Assembly: GCA_017302835.1 (NCBI GenBank)
Contig: JAFLCC010000019.1
Span: forward strand, 1-49,966
DNA from: Deltaproteobacteria bacterium
GTDB taxonomy: Bacteria; Bdellovibrionota; Bdellovibrionia; Bdellovibrionales; Bdellovibrionaceae
DNA length: 49,966 nucleotides
Direction: 5' to 3'
Positions 24,845 to 33,809 of the stretch are shown here, piece after piece; the stretch's first letter is position 1, and each line of letters opens with the position of its first letter. The translations under genes were made by a program, and so were the position numbers. Under the pieces are notes generated by a model that was not told the DNA's origin, did not search any database, and was given only the letters and a program-made list of their open reading frames with translations.

Positions 24845-26077
24845 ATGAAAGAAGCTATTCTCGTTATCAATGCCGGGTCCTCCAGTTTAAAATTTTCAAT
24901 TTTTCTAACGGATGCAGGTGAAAAAAATAAAGTGACTAAAAACTTGGACCTTCTTTCTAGGGGGCAGATTGAAGGAATTGGTGTCCATCCTAGTTTTGTA
25001 GTTAAAGATGACAAAGGTGTTATCCTGGCCAAAAATCAGTGGGAAAATTCGAAAGATATTAATCATGAATTTCTATTAAAATATTTGATTGAATGGCTAG
25101 ATCAAAATCTGCAAGGAGCCAAGGTCAAAGCCGCTGGCCATAGAGTGGTGCATGGTGGAACAGAGTTTACGTCCTCAGTTCTGGTCACAGAGGATATTCT
25201 TATTAAGCTAGAAAAACTCATTCCCTTGGCACCATTACATCAAACTCATAATTTAGCTGCCATCAAGGCATTGAAAAAAGTATACCCTGATTTGCCTCAG
25301 GTGGCTTGCTTTGATACCTCTTTTCATACAACGAATCCTGATGTTTTGAGACATTTTTTTATTCCTAGAGAATTAGAAGAGAATGAGGGAATTAAACGAT
25401 ATGGATTTCATGGACTTTCTTATGAATACATCGCCGAGACTTTAAAACAAATGGATCCAGAGTTAGCTCAGAAAAGAGTTTTGATCGCTCACCTGGGAAG
25501 TGGTTCAAGTATGTGTGCGATGAAGGAAGGTCAGAGTGTCACGACATCTATGGGATTAACGGCTCTGGATGGATTGCCAATGGGCACGAGGCCTGGAGCG
25601 ATGGATCCAGGTGTAGTGCTTTATTTGATGAAGGAGAAGAAAATGACTCCAGATCAAATTGAAAATCTACTTTATTATAAATCGGGTCTATTGGGCTTAT
25701 CTGGTATTAGCAATGACATGCGCCAGCTTCAAGAAAGCGATTCCCCTAGGGCCTTGTTAACCATGGAAGCCTTTGCCTGGAAGGTCTGTCAAATGATTGG
25801 AAGTCTTGCTGCCACGATTCAAGGAATGGATGCCTTAGTTTTTACGGCTGGCATTGGTGAAAATTCACCCAGGGTCAGAAAAATTATCGTTGAAAAACTT
25901 TCCTGGATGGGCGTTTTATTAAATGAAGAAGCAAATGAAAACAAAACTGATCTTTCTCGCAAAGACCGTTTTGGCAGTTTCCTTATAAATTCACTTCAGA
26001 GCAAAGTGAAAGTCTATGTTATTCCCACAAATGAAGAGCTCATGATTGCAAAACATGTTTTAAAGGAATCGCTCTAA
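24845..26077 (+). CDS. ackA: acetate kinase
   Basis: 410 aa, normal length. Motifs in order: LVINAGSSSLKFSIF at the start, GHRVVHGGTEF, CFDTSFHTT, RYGFHGLSYEY, LIAHLGSGSSMCAM, TALDGLPMGTRPGAMDPG, and VFTAGIGENSPRVR. It transfers phosphate between acetyl phosphate and ADP, or propionyl/butyryl phosphate in relatives. It is encoded directly behind the phosphate acyltransferase fusion and so completes substrate-level ATP formation from acyl-CoA. Confidence 0.95.
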   Translation: MKEAILVINAGSSSLKFSIFLTDAGEKNKVTKNLDLLSRGQIEGIGVHPSFVVKDDKGVILAKNQWENSKDINHEFLLKYLIEWLDQNLQGAKVKAAGHRVVHGGTEFTSSVLVTEDILIKLEKLIPLAPLHQTHNLAAIKALKKVYPDLPQVACFDTSFHTTNPDVLRHFFIPRELEENEGIKRYGFHGLSYEYIAETLKQMDPELAQKRVLIAHLGSGSSMCAMKEGQSVTTSMGLTALDGLPMGTRPGAMDPGVVLYLMKEKKMTPDQIENLLYYKSGLLGLSGISNDMRQLQESDSPRALLTMEAFAWKVCQMIGSLAATIQGMDALVFTAGIGENSPRVRKIIVEKLSWMGVLLNEEANENKTDLSRKDRFGSFLINSLQSKVKVYVIPTNEELMIAKHVLKESL

Positions 26078-26294
26078 TTTCTTTTGGAGAGATCCATAAA
26101 TTAATATTGTGTCTTCAATAAGATTTAGTAATCTGTTTTGCCGTGCAAAAACTCTAGTTTTTTTATTTTTTAACTTGGGTATTCTTGGAAATTAGATAAC
26201 ATCGTAGACAAAGGATTTTTAGTTTATCGAGTTTAGCTGTACTTTTTTTAAAAATTATTTTTAAAAAGGAGCTAAATCTTCCAAGGGGGGAAGA

Positions 26295-28073
26295 ATGAAG
26301 AACCAAAGAATTTGGATTTTTAGATGGCTATCCGTGTTTCCGTTACTTTTTACGGTGACGATGCTCACTTCTGAAAAATTAAAAAGCGAGACCCAAGAAA
26401 TTCAACAAACTTCACAAGAAACGCAACGAACAGCAGATGATGATCTACTGGAACAAAGAGTGATGTCTTTATCAGAGGAAGCTATTTCATCTCAAAAGAG
26501 TTCTCAAATTCTTGAGATGACAAAGACAATGACCTTATCTGAATCCTTATCAAGACTTCGTGCATTTAAACAAATTGCCGATGGTAAAACATTTAAATGC
26601 GTTGAAAGTAAAAAAATACTTTTTGATTCCAAGTACGCTTTGAGTTTGGATGAGTCCGGAAAGCCCTGCAGAATTTATGATTTGTCTTTTCCTCATTTGC
26701 AGTCTTTGTTGACTCGAAAAAAAGCGAGTCAAGTGCCCGTACGAAGAATGTCTTCCAAGGAATACTTAAATTGGCTCGATGGAAATATCGACGCAAATAA
26801 TGAAAATAATGAACAATACAAAAAATATTTTAATCCTCTTATCGCTGCCAGATATAGCTGGGTTGGTAAATTAAAATTTAAAAACCGACCGGAAGCGGTC
26901 CCTGGATCAAAAGAAAGTTTTTTTGATTTAGGATTGCCTCAATCATTTAGTTTGGCAGATTTAGATTTAGGGAATCATTTTAGTTTTAATAACCAGTTGG
27001 AGAATGAATTTCAATCAGAACCTGAAGAATTTGTTCCTGATTATTTTTTACAGGTTATGAAGAAACCAGAAACGTTTTTGCAGGGAATTAGATTTAATTG
27101 GAATGACTTCGACAAGGTCTATGACGTGGTATTAGATGCGAGCTTTTTACCCATCAAAGGCCCTGTGGCTTTGGTAGATTATCAGAGGCCCTACAAATTT
27201 GCTGTTGAAAAGATGGTACGTTCTATTTTGTCGGCAGGTTTGATTAAATTATCTAAAATGATTCCGAATAAGATGATTTCAACAATTGTCGAAGTCGCGG
27301 TTAACGATACCTTTGAACAGCTCGATTTGATGTATGAATATCAGATGTTGCAGCTGGAAGACTCTTTAAAAACTTTGGTGATGAATCAAAAATCAGGTGA
27401 GGACGAATTGTTTTCAACTAATTTAGCCTTGAATATTCTTTACGGGCAAAGGTCTGATTTGTTTTCAAACTACATTCAGTCGGTGATTCAGAAAAAAGAG
27501 TTTGATTGGCAATCTTTTGACAAAATGGGAAAAGCGGCTCGCTATGGTGTTGAAAAACAACGTGAAGTCACCATGGGAAAAATGAACTCCCGTCTGGTAT
27601 TGGAAAAAAAATGTGAGGTTGAGTTTTTTCAAGATTATTTTGCCATCTGTTTTAAAAATGGTCAGAAGGACGCTCTTTACTCTTTGATTTCAGATCAATC
27701 TTTAGCTGTAAAAAACTTTGGGGCACCCATGATTTTTCGCTATGGTCGTCCCTACGAAACGACTTTGATGCGTGGAGGAACCTGGGTTCTATCAATTGCC
27801 TTAAGAATTATTGGGTTACCTCTTTCTCGAACGGTGACGTATAAATTAGATTCAATTCTAAAAAATTATATGCAGTCGGGCCTTATGGATGAGGCCTTGT
27901 TAAAAAATAATTTGACCCATAAAAAACAATTATCAGGCCTTGCTTTGGAAAATGAATCTCTTTTGAAATGGCTGTTTATACAAAATTTAAACCCATTTTT
28001 GCCAAAAACACTGACTTCTGAAAATAACCTTATTGAGCTAAATAAGCAACTTCTTGGATTGACAGATCTTTAG
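26295..28073 (+). CDS. large secreted protein of unknown function, linked to a subtilase
   Basis: 592 aa with a GGGGGGAAG Shine-Dalgarno. The signal-like N-terminus is KNQRIWIFRWLSVFPLLFTVTMLTSEKL. The rest is soluble, mixed alpha/beta, with no membrane helix and no family that I recognise. Two cysteine pairs occur (FKCVESK with KPCRI; KKCEVEF with YFAICFK). It is followed after 29 bases by a secreted subtilase that lacks a visible propeptide, so a folding helper, inhibitor or substrate of that protease is a reasonable idea from the linkage alone. Confidence 0.65.
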   Translation: MKNQRIWIFRWLSVFPLLFTVTMLTSEKLKSETQEIQQTSQETQRTADDDLLEQRVMSLSEEAISSQKSSQILEMTKTMTLSESLSRLRAFKQIADGKTFKCVESKKILFDSKYALSLDESGKPCRIYDLSFPHLQSLLTRKKASQVPVRRMSSKEYLNWLDGNIDANNENNEQYKKYFNPLIAARYSWVGKLKFKNRPEAVPGSKESFFDLGLPQSFSLADLDLGNHFSFNNQLENEFQSEPEEFVPDYFLQVMKKPETFLQGIRFNWNDFDKVYDVVLDASFLPIKGPVALVDYQRPYKFAVEKMVRSILSAGLIKLSKMIPNKMISTIVEVAVNDTFEQLDLMYEYQMLQLEDSLKTLVMNQKSGEDELFSTNLALNILYGQRSDLFSNYIQSVIQKKEFDWQSFDKMGKAARYGVEKQREVTMGKMNSRLVLEKKCEVEFFQDYFAICFKNGQKDALYSLISDQSLAVKNFGAPMIFRYGRPYETTLMRGGTWVLSIALRIIGLPLSRTVTYKLDSILKNYMQSGLMDEALLKNNLTHKKQLSGLALENESLLKWLFIQNLNPFLPKTLTSENNLIELNKQLLGLTDL

Positions 28074-28102
28074 TATTTTAAACAAGGATGAAAGGTAAAA
28101 AA

Positions 28103-29548
28103 ATGAATCACAAAATTAATTTAATAGGGAATAAATATAATTACTTTATTTCTAAAGTCTTGATTGTAGCCATTTCTTTCTTAATTCCCCAGTTCTCCTT
28201 AGCGGCTCGGGTGGCTGTTACGGATTCGGGAACAGATTTTTCCCATGAATGGCTAAAGGATAAGGTCTTGATCAATTTATCAGAGATCTCAGGAAATCTG
28301 GTGGATGATGATCGCAATGGAAAGGTAGATGATATCTGGGGCTGGAATTTTGTAGATGATTACAGGAAAGTATTCTTCCCCGAGCATTTAAATGTAGTGG
28401 ATGAACAAATGTTCAAAATTTTCGAAGTCCTTTCCCGAATTCAAGCAGAGACGGCGACTGAAGAAGATCTTCTTTATTGGAAACAAAATATAAAAGACCT
28501 AGAAGGTGACGAGAAAGCCGCAATCATTTCTAGATTAAATTTTTATGGACAATATGCCCATAGCACTCATTGTTCGGGAATTATAACTGCCATTTCACCC
28601 AATTCAAAGATTCTGTCTAACAGAGTTTTTCCTGACACTCCTCCGGATACCTCTTCTGAAAGCGCACAGTTGTTTTCAAAGGGTATAGAAAAAAAGAAAA
28701 CGGGAGTTGCCGATATTTTTTATAAGGTTCTTGCCGCTATCAGCAATGGAACCTTCCAAAAAGTAGCAGATTACATTGGCGAAAGAAAAATAGATGTGGC
28801 TAATTACAGTTTGGGAATGAGCTTGCAAACCATGGCGCGCTTAGCTTTATCGGTCAGGGGAGTCAAGGCTCCAACCCCAGAGCAGGTTTCCGAGGAAACA
28901 AAAAGAGTGGCGGCTCAATACGAACCCGTGGGAAAAAAATGGATGGCGAGCGCTTCAAACACTTTATTTGTTGTCGCTGCAGGAAATGATTCCTCAGATA
29001 ACGATAAGCTTCCCGTTTTCCCTGCGGTGGTTAGAGCCGAAAATGCCATCACTGTTGCTGCCTCCAAGGGAAACAGCAGTCTTGCTAGTTTTTCTAATTT
29101 TGGCATCAACTCTGTCGATATTGCGGCTCCTGGAGTGGCCATACGAAGCTCTGTGCCCAGCAAGGATCATAACCAGCTCCTACCTATGTCTGGAACCTCC
29201 ATGGCAACACCCTATGTGGTTGGGGTTGCCGCTAATATCAAGGATCTCAATCCTAAACTAACTCCTTCGCAGATAAAACTTATTTTGATGTCTACCGTGG
29301 ATATAAAAGAATGGCTAAAAACAAAAGTCATCAGTTCTGGCGTGGTTAATCCACAGCGAGCCTATCTAGCCGCTGAGAAATCAGCAACCATGTCAATAGA
29401 TGAGTCCATCGCTTACGCCCGAACTCAAGTTAAGGATTTGCCGGAAGTTAAATCAACAGTGCTGAAAGAAAAATTAAACAGTATTTCTTCAGCAAATTCA
29501 GAATCCTTAGCGGAAATTAAAAAGGAAGCAGATAGTTTGGTTTTTTAA
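28103..29548 (+). CDS. secreted S8 subtilisin-like serine protease
   Basis: 481 aa from ATG 28103 (the ATG at 28088 has its AAGG too close). The signal peptide ends near PQFSLA, and the catalytic Asp is already at residue 41 (VAVTDSGTDF). The His lies in AHSTHCSGI and the Ser in LPMSGTSMATPYVVGVAAN; the oxyanion Asn is in VVAAGNDSSDN. So the triad is complete. There is no room for an I9-type propeptide before the catalytic domain, which is uncommon. About 85 residues after the domain are helical. A periplasmic or secreted digestive protease is likely. Confidence 0.9.
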   Translation: MNHKINLIGNKYNYFISKVLIVAISFLIPQFSLAARVAVTDSGTDFSHEWLKDKVLINLSEISGNLVDDDRNGKVDDIWGWNFVDDYRKVFFPEHLNVVDEQMFKIFEVLSRIQAETATEEDLLYWKQNIKDLEGDEKAAIISRLNFYGQYAHSTHCSGIITAISPNSKILSNRVFPDTPPDTSSESAQLFSKGIEKKKTGVADIFYKVLAAISNGTFQKVADYIGERKIDVANYSLGMSLQTMARLALSVRGVKAPTPEQVSEETKRVAAQYEPVGKKWMASASNTLFVVAAGNDSSDNDKLPVFPAVVRAENAITVAASKGNSSLASFSNFGINSVDIAAPGVAIRSSVPSKDHNQLLPMSGTSMATPYVVGVAANIKDLNPKLTPSQIKLILMSTVDIKEWLKTKVISSGVVNPQRAYLAAEKSATMSIDESIAYARTQVKDLPEVKSTVLKEKLNSISSANSESLAEIKKEADSLVF

Positions 29549-29619
29549 TCAGAGTGAAAAATATTTATCGGTCTCTTTAAAAAAGTTCTATGTTATTTAT
29601 AAAAATTCATTTACAGGAA

Positions 29620-29648
29620 AGCCTATTTTTTGGTAGGCTCACCTTTTA
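29620..29648 (+). terminator. rho-independent-like terminator after the protease gene
   Basis: Stem AGCCTA (29620-29625) and TAGGCT (29634-29639) with an 8-base loop, then CACCTTTTAAT. The U-run is short, so it is a moderate terminator. It separates the protease operon from tRNA-Leu. Confidence 0.5.
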
Positions 29649-29654
29649 ATAAAT

Positions 29655-29741
29655 CCCCGGGTGGCGAAATTGGCAGACGCACTACCTTGAGGTGGTAGCG
29701 CTCGAAAGGGCGTGCTGGTTCAAGTCCAGTCCCGGGGACCA
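29655..29741 (+). tRNA. tRNA-Leu (GAG), CCA encoded
   Basis: Acceptor CCCCGGG (29655-29661) pairs with CCCGGGG (29731-29737), then discriminator A and CCA. The D arm contains AAATTGGCAGACGC; the anticodon stem CTACC/GGTAG encloses the loop TTGAGGT with anticodon GAG; a long class II variable arm follows; the T arm is GCTGGTTCAAGTCCAGT-like. All expected parts for a leucine tRNA are present. Its 3' half is the integration site of the neighbouring element. Confidence 0.95.
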
Positions 29742-29870
29742 TTTTAATTGTGATTGGTTTATGATCTTTGTTTTTTTAGCTCTTCTGACCTTCCTCTACG
29801 GCAATCTTATTATCTCACCACTGATAACCATATATTAGTCCAGCTTGTGTTTGTACCGCTAACCACCGAA
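29677..29870 (+). repeat. left attachment region (attL), two-part direct repeat
   Basis: This matches 42771-42952. Part one (29686-29741) is identical over 56 bp and lies in the tRNA. The next 80-odd bases are diverged but still related around TTTATGATCTT. Part two (29825-29870) is identical over 46 bp, containing CCATATATTAGTCC. It ends 11 bases before the integrase start codon. Confidence 0.8.
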
Positions 29871-29881
29871 AGGGTAACGGT

Positions 29882-31075
29882 ATGATCGATGATTCAGAAT
29901 TAGAAAAAACGATTCGAATTTTAAACAACAGATGGCTTCAAGCTGATCGCAAGAACCGCTGGATGCTGCTTGATGAAGGCGGCGTCTTATATATAAAGCG
30001 CAATGTGTGGATCGCAGCCACCAAAAAGAAAACATTTCAGCGACTTCCTCGTAAAATCTACGGCCACCTAGCTAAAGAGGAACTTGAAAAGCTCATCACA
30101 CGGCTTAACTTTAACCAAGATCGTGAAAAGCGAATGCGGGATAAGTTCAAAATTGAATCGGCATTTATTTCTAAATCTTTGCTGGAAGAATTTTATGAAC
30201 AGTTAGATGCTGAGATCCCTACGAAAAGTATAGTTAAACAACGCTACTCGCATCTTCGCCGTGAGTTCTTGGATTACTTTTTAAAAAAGGATCCCAATCC
30301 CGTCAATTGGCACCGTCATCATCAAGCGGAATGGTGTAATTCTCTCCTTGCAAAGAAAAGAAGCGCCAGTACGCTACGGCAAATCATTGGGGTAGCTAAT
30401 CGGTTTATGAAGTTTCTGCATAAGAAACGGCCTGATGAAATTCCAATGATGGTTTTTACTCCGATTTCACGAGCACGCTTCAGGAAAATCAAAGACGAGT
30501 GGTCTATTGAAGAATTGGGCAGGCAACCTAGCTTTATAAACGAGTTCGACTTTAATTTAATTCAAAAGAAGATTCCGGCCAATTTAAAATCGGTATTTCT
30601 TCTTTGCTATCATTTTGGATTGCGTCGAAGTGAGGCTATGGGTCTTATTGGACGCGTTGAATGTGTGAAAAAAGGATTCTTACAAATAGACAAACAGCTT
30701 CTAAGACACACCCGCGAAGGTAAATTATTAACTGGACCTACAAAGGGGCGGATGGCTCGTAAGGTTCCTTATTGGTATTCAACTCCAGAACAGGCTTATG
30801 AATTGGTTCAAAATATCGTTCCAATGTGCCCGTGTGACTATACTCGTAAATTCAGAGCATTTTTGAAAAAGAATAAACTCGACTATTTTGTCCATGATTG
30901 CCGTCACTCTTTTATTACAAATGCGGTAAATGATTCTCGTCAGCTAAAACTAAATGATATTCGGTTAGCCGCTGGTCATGCAGATCTCCGTGTTACAAAC
31001 GGATATTTAAGGGATAGCACCGATTACGACAATCAAATCTGGAAGCCAGAAGTGGTGAAAAAGATCGCTGGATAG
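29882..31075 (+). CDS. tyrosine recombinase/integrase of the element
   Basis: 397 aa. The N-terminal region (residues about 1-100) is a basic arm-type segment, followed by a SAM-like core-binding domain (about 110-200). Catalytic residues: Arg in FGLRRSEAMGL, Lys candidates in PTKGRMARKV, HDCRHSF for H-x-x-R, AAGHAD for the second His, and the nucleophile Tyr in VTNGYLRDS. All are present, so the enzyme looks active. Its place next to the tRNA-Leu end of the element and orientation away from it fit the integrase that cut the tRNA site. ATG 29882 is preceded by AAAGGG. Confidence 0.92.
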   Translation: MIDDSELEKTIRILNNRWLQADRKNRWMLLDEGGVLYIKRNVWIAATKKKTFQRLPRKIYGHLAKEELEKLITRLNFNQDREKRMRDKFKIESAFISKSLLEEFYEQLDAEIPTKSIVKQRYSHLRREFLDYFLKKDPNPVNWHRHHQAEWCNSLLAKKRSASTLRQIIGVANRFMKFLHKKRPDEIPMMVFTPISRARFRKIKDEWSIEELGRQPSFINEFDFNLIQKKIPANLKSVFLLCYHFGLRRSEAMGLIGRVECVKKGFLQIDKQLLRHTREGKLLTGPTKGRMARKVPYWYSTPEQAYELVQNIVPMCPCDYTRKFRAFLKKNKLDYFVHDCRHSFITNAVNDSRQLKLNDIRLAAGHADLRVTNGYLRDSTDYDNQIWKPEVVKKIAG

Positions 31076-31095
31076 GTCTATTCGCAGTGATCTCT

Positions 31096-31104
31096 TGATA
31101 TAAT
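31096..31104 (+). promoter_or_regulatory. extended -10 promoter for a probably leaderless gene
   Basis: TGATATAAT fits TGnTATAAT exactly. The GTG start of the next gene lies 7 bases after the TATAAT, at the expected transcription start. No Shine-Dalgarno precedes that GTG. Confidence 0.5.
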
Positions 31105-31110
31105 CTTTGT

Positions 31111-31629
31111 GTGCAGCCAAATACACAGTCACAAAATTTAAAAATCTGTAACTCCTGCAAGCGAACCTTGCACCTGAGTTACTTTGGTATCAATCGTAAA
31201 TCCAAGGATGGGTTCAATGCTTGCTGTAAAGAATGTCGGAACTATCGACGACGCAAAAGTTATCATGGTGAAACCAAAACAGACAATTCCAATATTCTGC
31301 CCCTTAATGAAAATAACCGTTTTATTTTAGTATCAGCATTGGATACTTCAAGTTCAGTTGAAATTCCCTGTTTAAATATCTCGACCAATACTAACTTAAC
31401 TTTTAAAGTTGAGAAACTTGATAAAGCCTATCGATTTGAAATCTCCAACGGTACTCAGAAGGACTGCGATACCTTTTATACCGGATACACAGACCTCTTT
31501 GTGGACATTGCACTCAACCTATTGAGGAAGCGAAACATCCGTCTGTTTCCAACAGACCACCAGCATTTAATTTTAGAATGGCAATATGGATCAGCCAATG
31601 TCATTGCCGCGCAGTCCACATATAAATAG
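31111..31629 (+). CDS. zinc-ribbon protein of the element
   Basis: 172 aa from GTG 31111. The N-terminus has CNSCKRTLHLSYFGINR and ACCKECRNYRRRKSY, a CxxC...CxxC knuckle with F-x-x...DGF spacing that is common in small phage and plasmid DNA-binding proteins, followed by a basic patch RRRK. The C-terminal 110 residues are beta-rich with no recognised family. It may bind DNA or RNA; an excisionase-like or regulatory role for the element is conceivable. The mRNA may be leaderless. Confidence 0.6.
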   Translation: MQPNTQSQNLKICNSCKRTLHLSYFGINRKSKDGFNACCKECRNYRRRKSYHGETKTDNSNILPLNENNRFILVSALDTSSSVEIPCLNISTNTNLTFKVEKLDKAYRFEISNGTQKDCDTFYTGYTDLFVDIALNLLRKRNIRLFPTDHQHLILEWQYGSANVIAAQSTYK

Positions 31630-31834
31630 ACAAAATCATATCGTTTTGATGCAACTTTTAAATACTGAACAAAATTGCACAACTGTTCTTTATCGATTTG
31701 AAATGTAGCTTATGATATTAAAATAACAAATAAATCTCTAGTCTGACCGCTCCTCGCAAGTCTTTACTGTGTCTTAATTAAAAAACACTTCATATAGTTT
31801 AATCATGTAATGTTCTCTTTCCATGGGAGGAACC

Positions 31835-32449
31835 ATGATTTCAGCTGATAAGATACTTAGCGAATCCCAACTCGTCAAATTTTTCAAGAAAATTAAACAG
31901 GAAAAAGATAAGTCAATTCTAGCGCTAATTAATTCAAGTAAGAAAAACCCAAAAGAGGTCAGAATTGTTTTCGACTATTTTTTATTTTCATTGATTGCAA
32001 ATACCGGTTTAAGAATATCTGAGGCGTTAAATCTTAAATGGTCCGACATCCATGATGACTTTCTTATTATTCGCCCTGAAGTTTCTAAAAATAAAAAACG
32101 TGGTACCGTATATTATGGAATCAAATCTCAAAATTTATTAGCTGAACTAAAGGATTTTAAATCTCACCTAAGCAACCGAAAACCAACCGACTACCTTTTC
32201 AGTATCAACACAAAAATTCCAAGCCGAAGCTATATGCACATTCGTTTTAAATATTGGACTAGCCAAACTGGATTACCGTCAAGATTGTCTATACATTCCC
32301 TACGCCATACATACGGAACCATGTGTCTAGATAAGGGCCTACCGTTAACTTTTGTCAGAGACAACCTTCGGCATTCCAGTGTGGCCGTCACATCACAATA
32401 TTTACATCTTACAAAAGAAAGTCGAGACAAAGTGAAAGATATATTTTGA
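31835..32449 (+). CDS. second, minimal tyrosine recombinase
   Basis: 204 aa from ATG 31835 (GGGAGGA upstream; an ATG at 31823 lies on that Shine-Dalgarno). Catalytic-domain motifs: NTGLRISEALNLKW with Arg, SIHSLRHTYGTMCLDKG with H-x-x-R, RDNLRHSSVAVTSQYLH in which the usual GH is R-H, and the Tyr in SQYLH. The core-binding domain is reduced to about 35 residues, so it resembles XerD-like catalytic domains or the short recombinases of phase-variation and integron type. A distinct function from the 397-aa integrase is likely. Confidence 0.85.
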   Translation: MISADKILSESQLVKFFKKIKQEKDKSILALINSSKKNPKEVRIVFDYFLFSLIANTGLRISEALNLKWSDIHDDFLIIRPEVSKNKKRGTVYYGIKSQNLLAELKDFKSHLSNRKPTDYLFSINTKIPSRSYMHIRFKYWTSQTGLPSRLSIHSLRHTYGTMCLDKGLPLTFVRDNLRHSSVAVTSQYLHLTKESRDKVKDIF

Positions 32450-32639
32450 AAACTATGTACCAATTTCTAGAGACAGAAGTCAGACCAAAGAAAAAAATAA
32501 ATTATTTTTTTATAACAGAATTTATTCTGTAAAATCGGTACCGTAACTAGCCAGCTTTCTTTTTCCCATGAGAATCCTTTGACTGACCACTTATACTTTT
32601 AGTGTCGTCAAACGGTCCGTCGTGCAAACCTCTTTCATT

Positions 32640-33215
32640 TTATTTTTTTTTGGATCTTCTACTATGGTCTGCGACCCGCGCAACAACAAATGTCTTAACG
32701 TAGCCACTCTTTTCTCTTTTAGTCTTCATATAGTCGTAATTACCAGAAGTTAAAATTGACATAAAAACTTGTTGAGCAATATCTTGATACTCTTGTTCAA
32801 GATCAATCTTATTTTTAAATGCACGTAGTATCCTCTTGGAATACATTTTGGCAACTCTAAGAACCCAATCCGCCTCTGAAAAGAACTCAGCCGAGTCTTT
32901 AACGTAATTTTCCATCATCAGTTTTAAGGTACTTCTATCTTCATTACTAAGTCCATTTGAGGCATTAAATACCAAAGACTTAATTTGTTCATAAACCGGT
33001 GCGTATACTTTTTTTAGTCTAATAGATCGATCCCATTCTTCTTCAGCAAGTGCTTCAATACGAAAATACTCATCAGGACTTTTAACGCTGTCAATCTCAG
33101 CCAATTGATTAAAAATTCGATAATACTCGTCGCTAACGTGTTCCACACTTTCAAGATCGTCAGAAAGACTGTGCATTTTAAAATCGACTTTCTTTTTTGG
33201 TCTTCCACCGGCCAT
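32640..33215 (-). CDS. protein with sigma-70 region 2-like C-terminus
   Basis: 191 aa with GGGGGG upstream of ATG. It begins MAGGRPKKKVDF, an AT-hook-like basic motif. The final 60 residues (KIDLEQEYQDIAQQVFMSIL, then YMKTKREKSGYVKTFVVARVADHSRRSKKK) follow the order of sigma region 2: acidic D-x-x-Q-x-V-F, then a WLY-like segment, then V-x-D-x-x-R-R-x-K. Region 4 is absent. It could be a partial sigma-like regulator or an unrelated helical protein of phage type. The homology is a pattern judgment and should be tested. Confidence 0.5.
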   Translation of the reverse strand: MAGGRPKKKVDFKMHSLSDDLESVEHVSDEYYRIFNQLAEIDSVKSPDEYFRIEALAEEEWDRSIRLKKVYAPVYEQIKSLVFNASNGLSNEDRSTLKLMMENYVKDSAEFFSEADWVLRVAKMYSKRILRAFKNKIDLEQEYQDIAQQVFMSILTSGNYDYMKTKREKSGYVKTFVVARVADHSRRSKKK

Positions 33216-33473
33216 GAATATCCCCCCTACGTGATTGAATCACTCATGGATCGTCTAAAAATATGACATTCTTAAGTCCTAAACCAAAAAAATATTTATT
33301 TTTATCAAATTGAGGCAATTCCAACTCATTTTTTATTCGGGGTAGTTTCGTATTCACCAGTAAGGGCAATCAAGCCCGTTTTACCTGGAGGAATGAATGG
33401 ACCCACCATAAAGAAATTTAAGTTCATGGGCAAAATTAATTGAAATCACAACATCAAAAGTAAAGGAATTTAA

Positions 33474-33791
33474 ATGAAAACACTTAAATATAAAGAAATC
33501 GAAACCAAAAAATACTTGAAGCTACAGGACCTTAAAGGCGAAGAAAATTTCGTAGAAGGCAAATATGTCGGCACCGAACCGCTTGCATACAGCCCTGCAT
33601 TCCTAATTGAAAATGATAATCAAATTTTCAGAATTATAGGAACTACGGACTTAAATTCAAAAATGAATAAAATCCCGATAGGCACGCAAGTAATAATTGG
33701 TCTTAAGGAAGAGGTACCGACAAAGCACGCAAACGCTTGTTTGATAGCTTTTGTCGGCATCATCGATATTTCTGAAGAATCTGTAGGGTAA
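33474..33791 (+). CDS. small protein of unknown function, possible OB fold
   Basis: 105 aa with TAAAGGAATTTAA before ATG. Composition is beta-rich: LKLQDLKGEENFVEGKYVG, then YSPAFLIENDNQIFRIIGTTDLNSKM, then GTQVIIGLKEE and ACLIAFVGII. This alternation resembles an OB-fold nucleic-acid-binding protein such as those encoded near replication genes in phages, but no motif is decisive. It precedes the helicase remnant, separated by a terminator. Confidence 0.5.
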   Translation: MKTLKYKEIETKKYLKLQDLKGEENFVEGKYVGTEPLAYSPAFLIENDNQIFRIIGTTDLNSKMNKIPIGTQVIIGLKEEVPTKHANACLIAFVGIIDISEESVG

Positions 33792-33809
33792 ATTTAATGA
33801 TCGCTAACC

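Noticed and set aside
26135-26150. Hairpin TTTTGC-CGT-GCAAAA after acetate kinase as a terminator
   Set aside because: The stem has six pairs, mostly A-T, and the T-rich run starts about a dozen bases later. It may still matter, but it is not a convincing rho-independent terminator.
32515-32530. Inverted repeat ACAGAAT-TT-ATTCTGT after the second recombinase as a terminator
   Set aside because: No U-run follows on either strand in the right position. It could be a binding site, but nothing supports one.
33391-33450. Short ORF after GGAGGA near 33395 as a leader peptide
   Set aside because: The start codons directly abut the Shine-Dalgarno-like string, leaving almost no spacer, and the frames are 4 and 16 codons long with no distinctive content.
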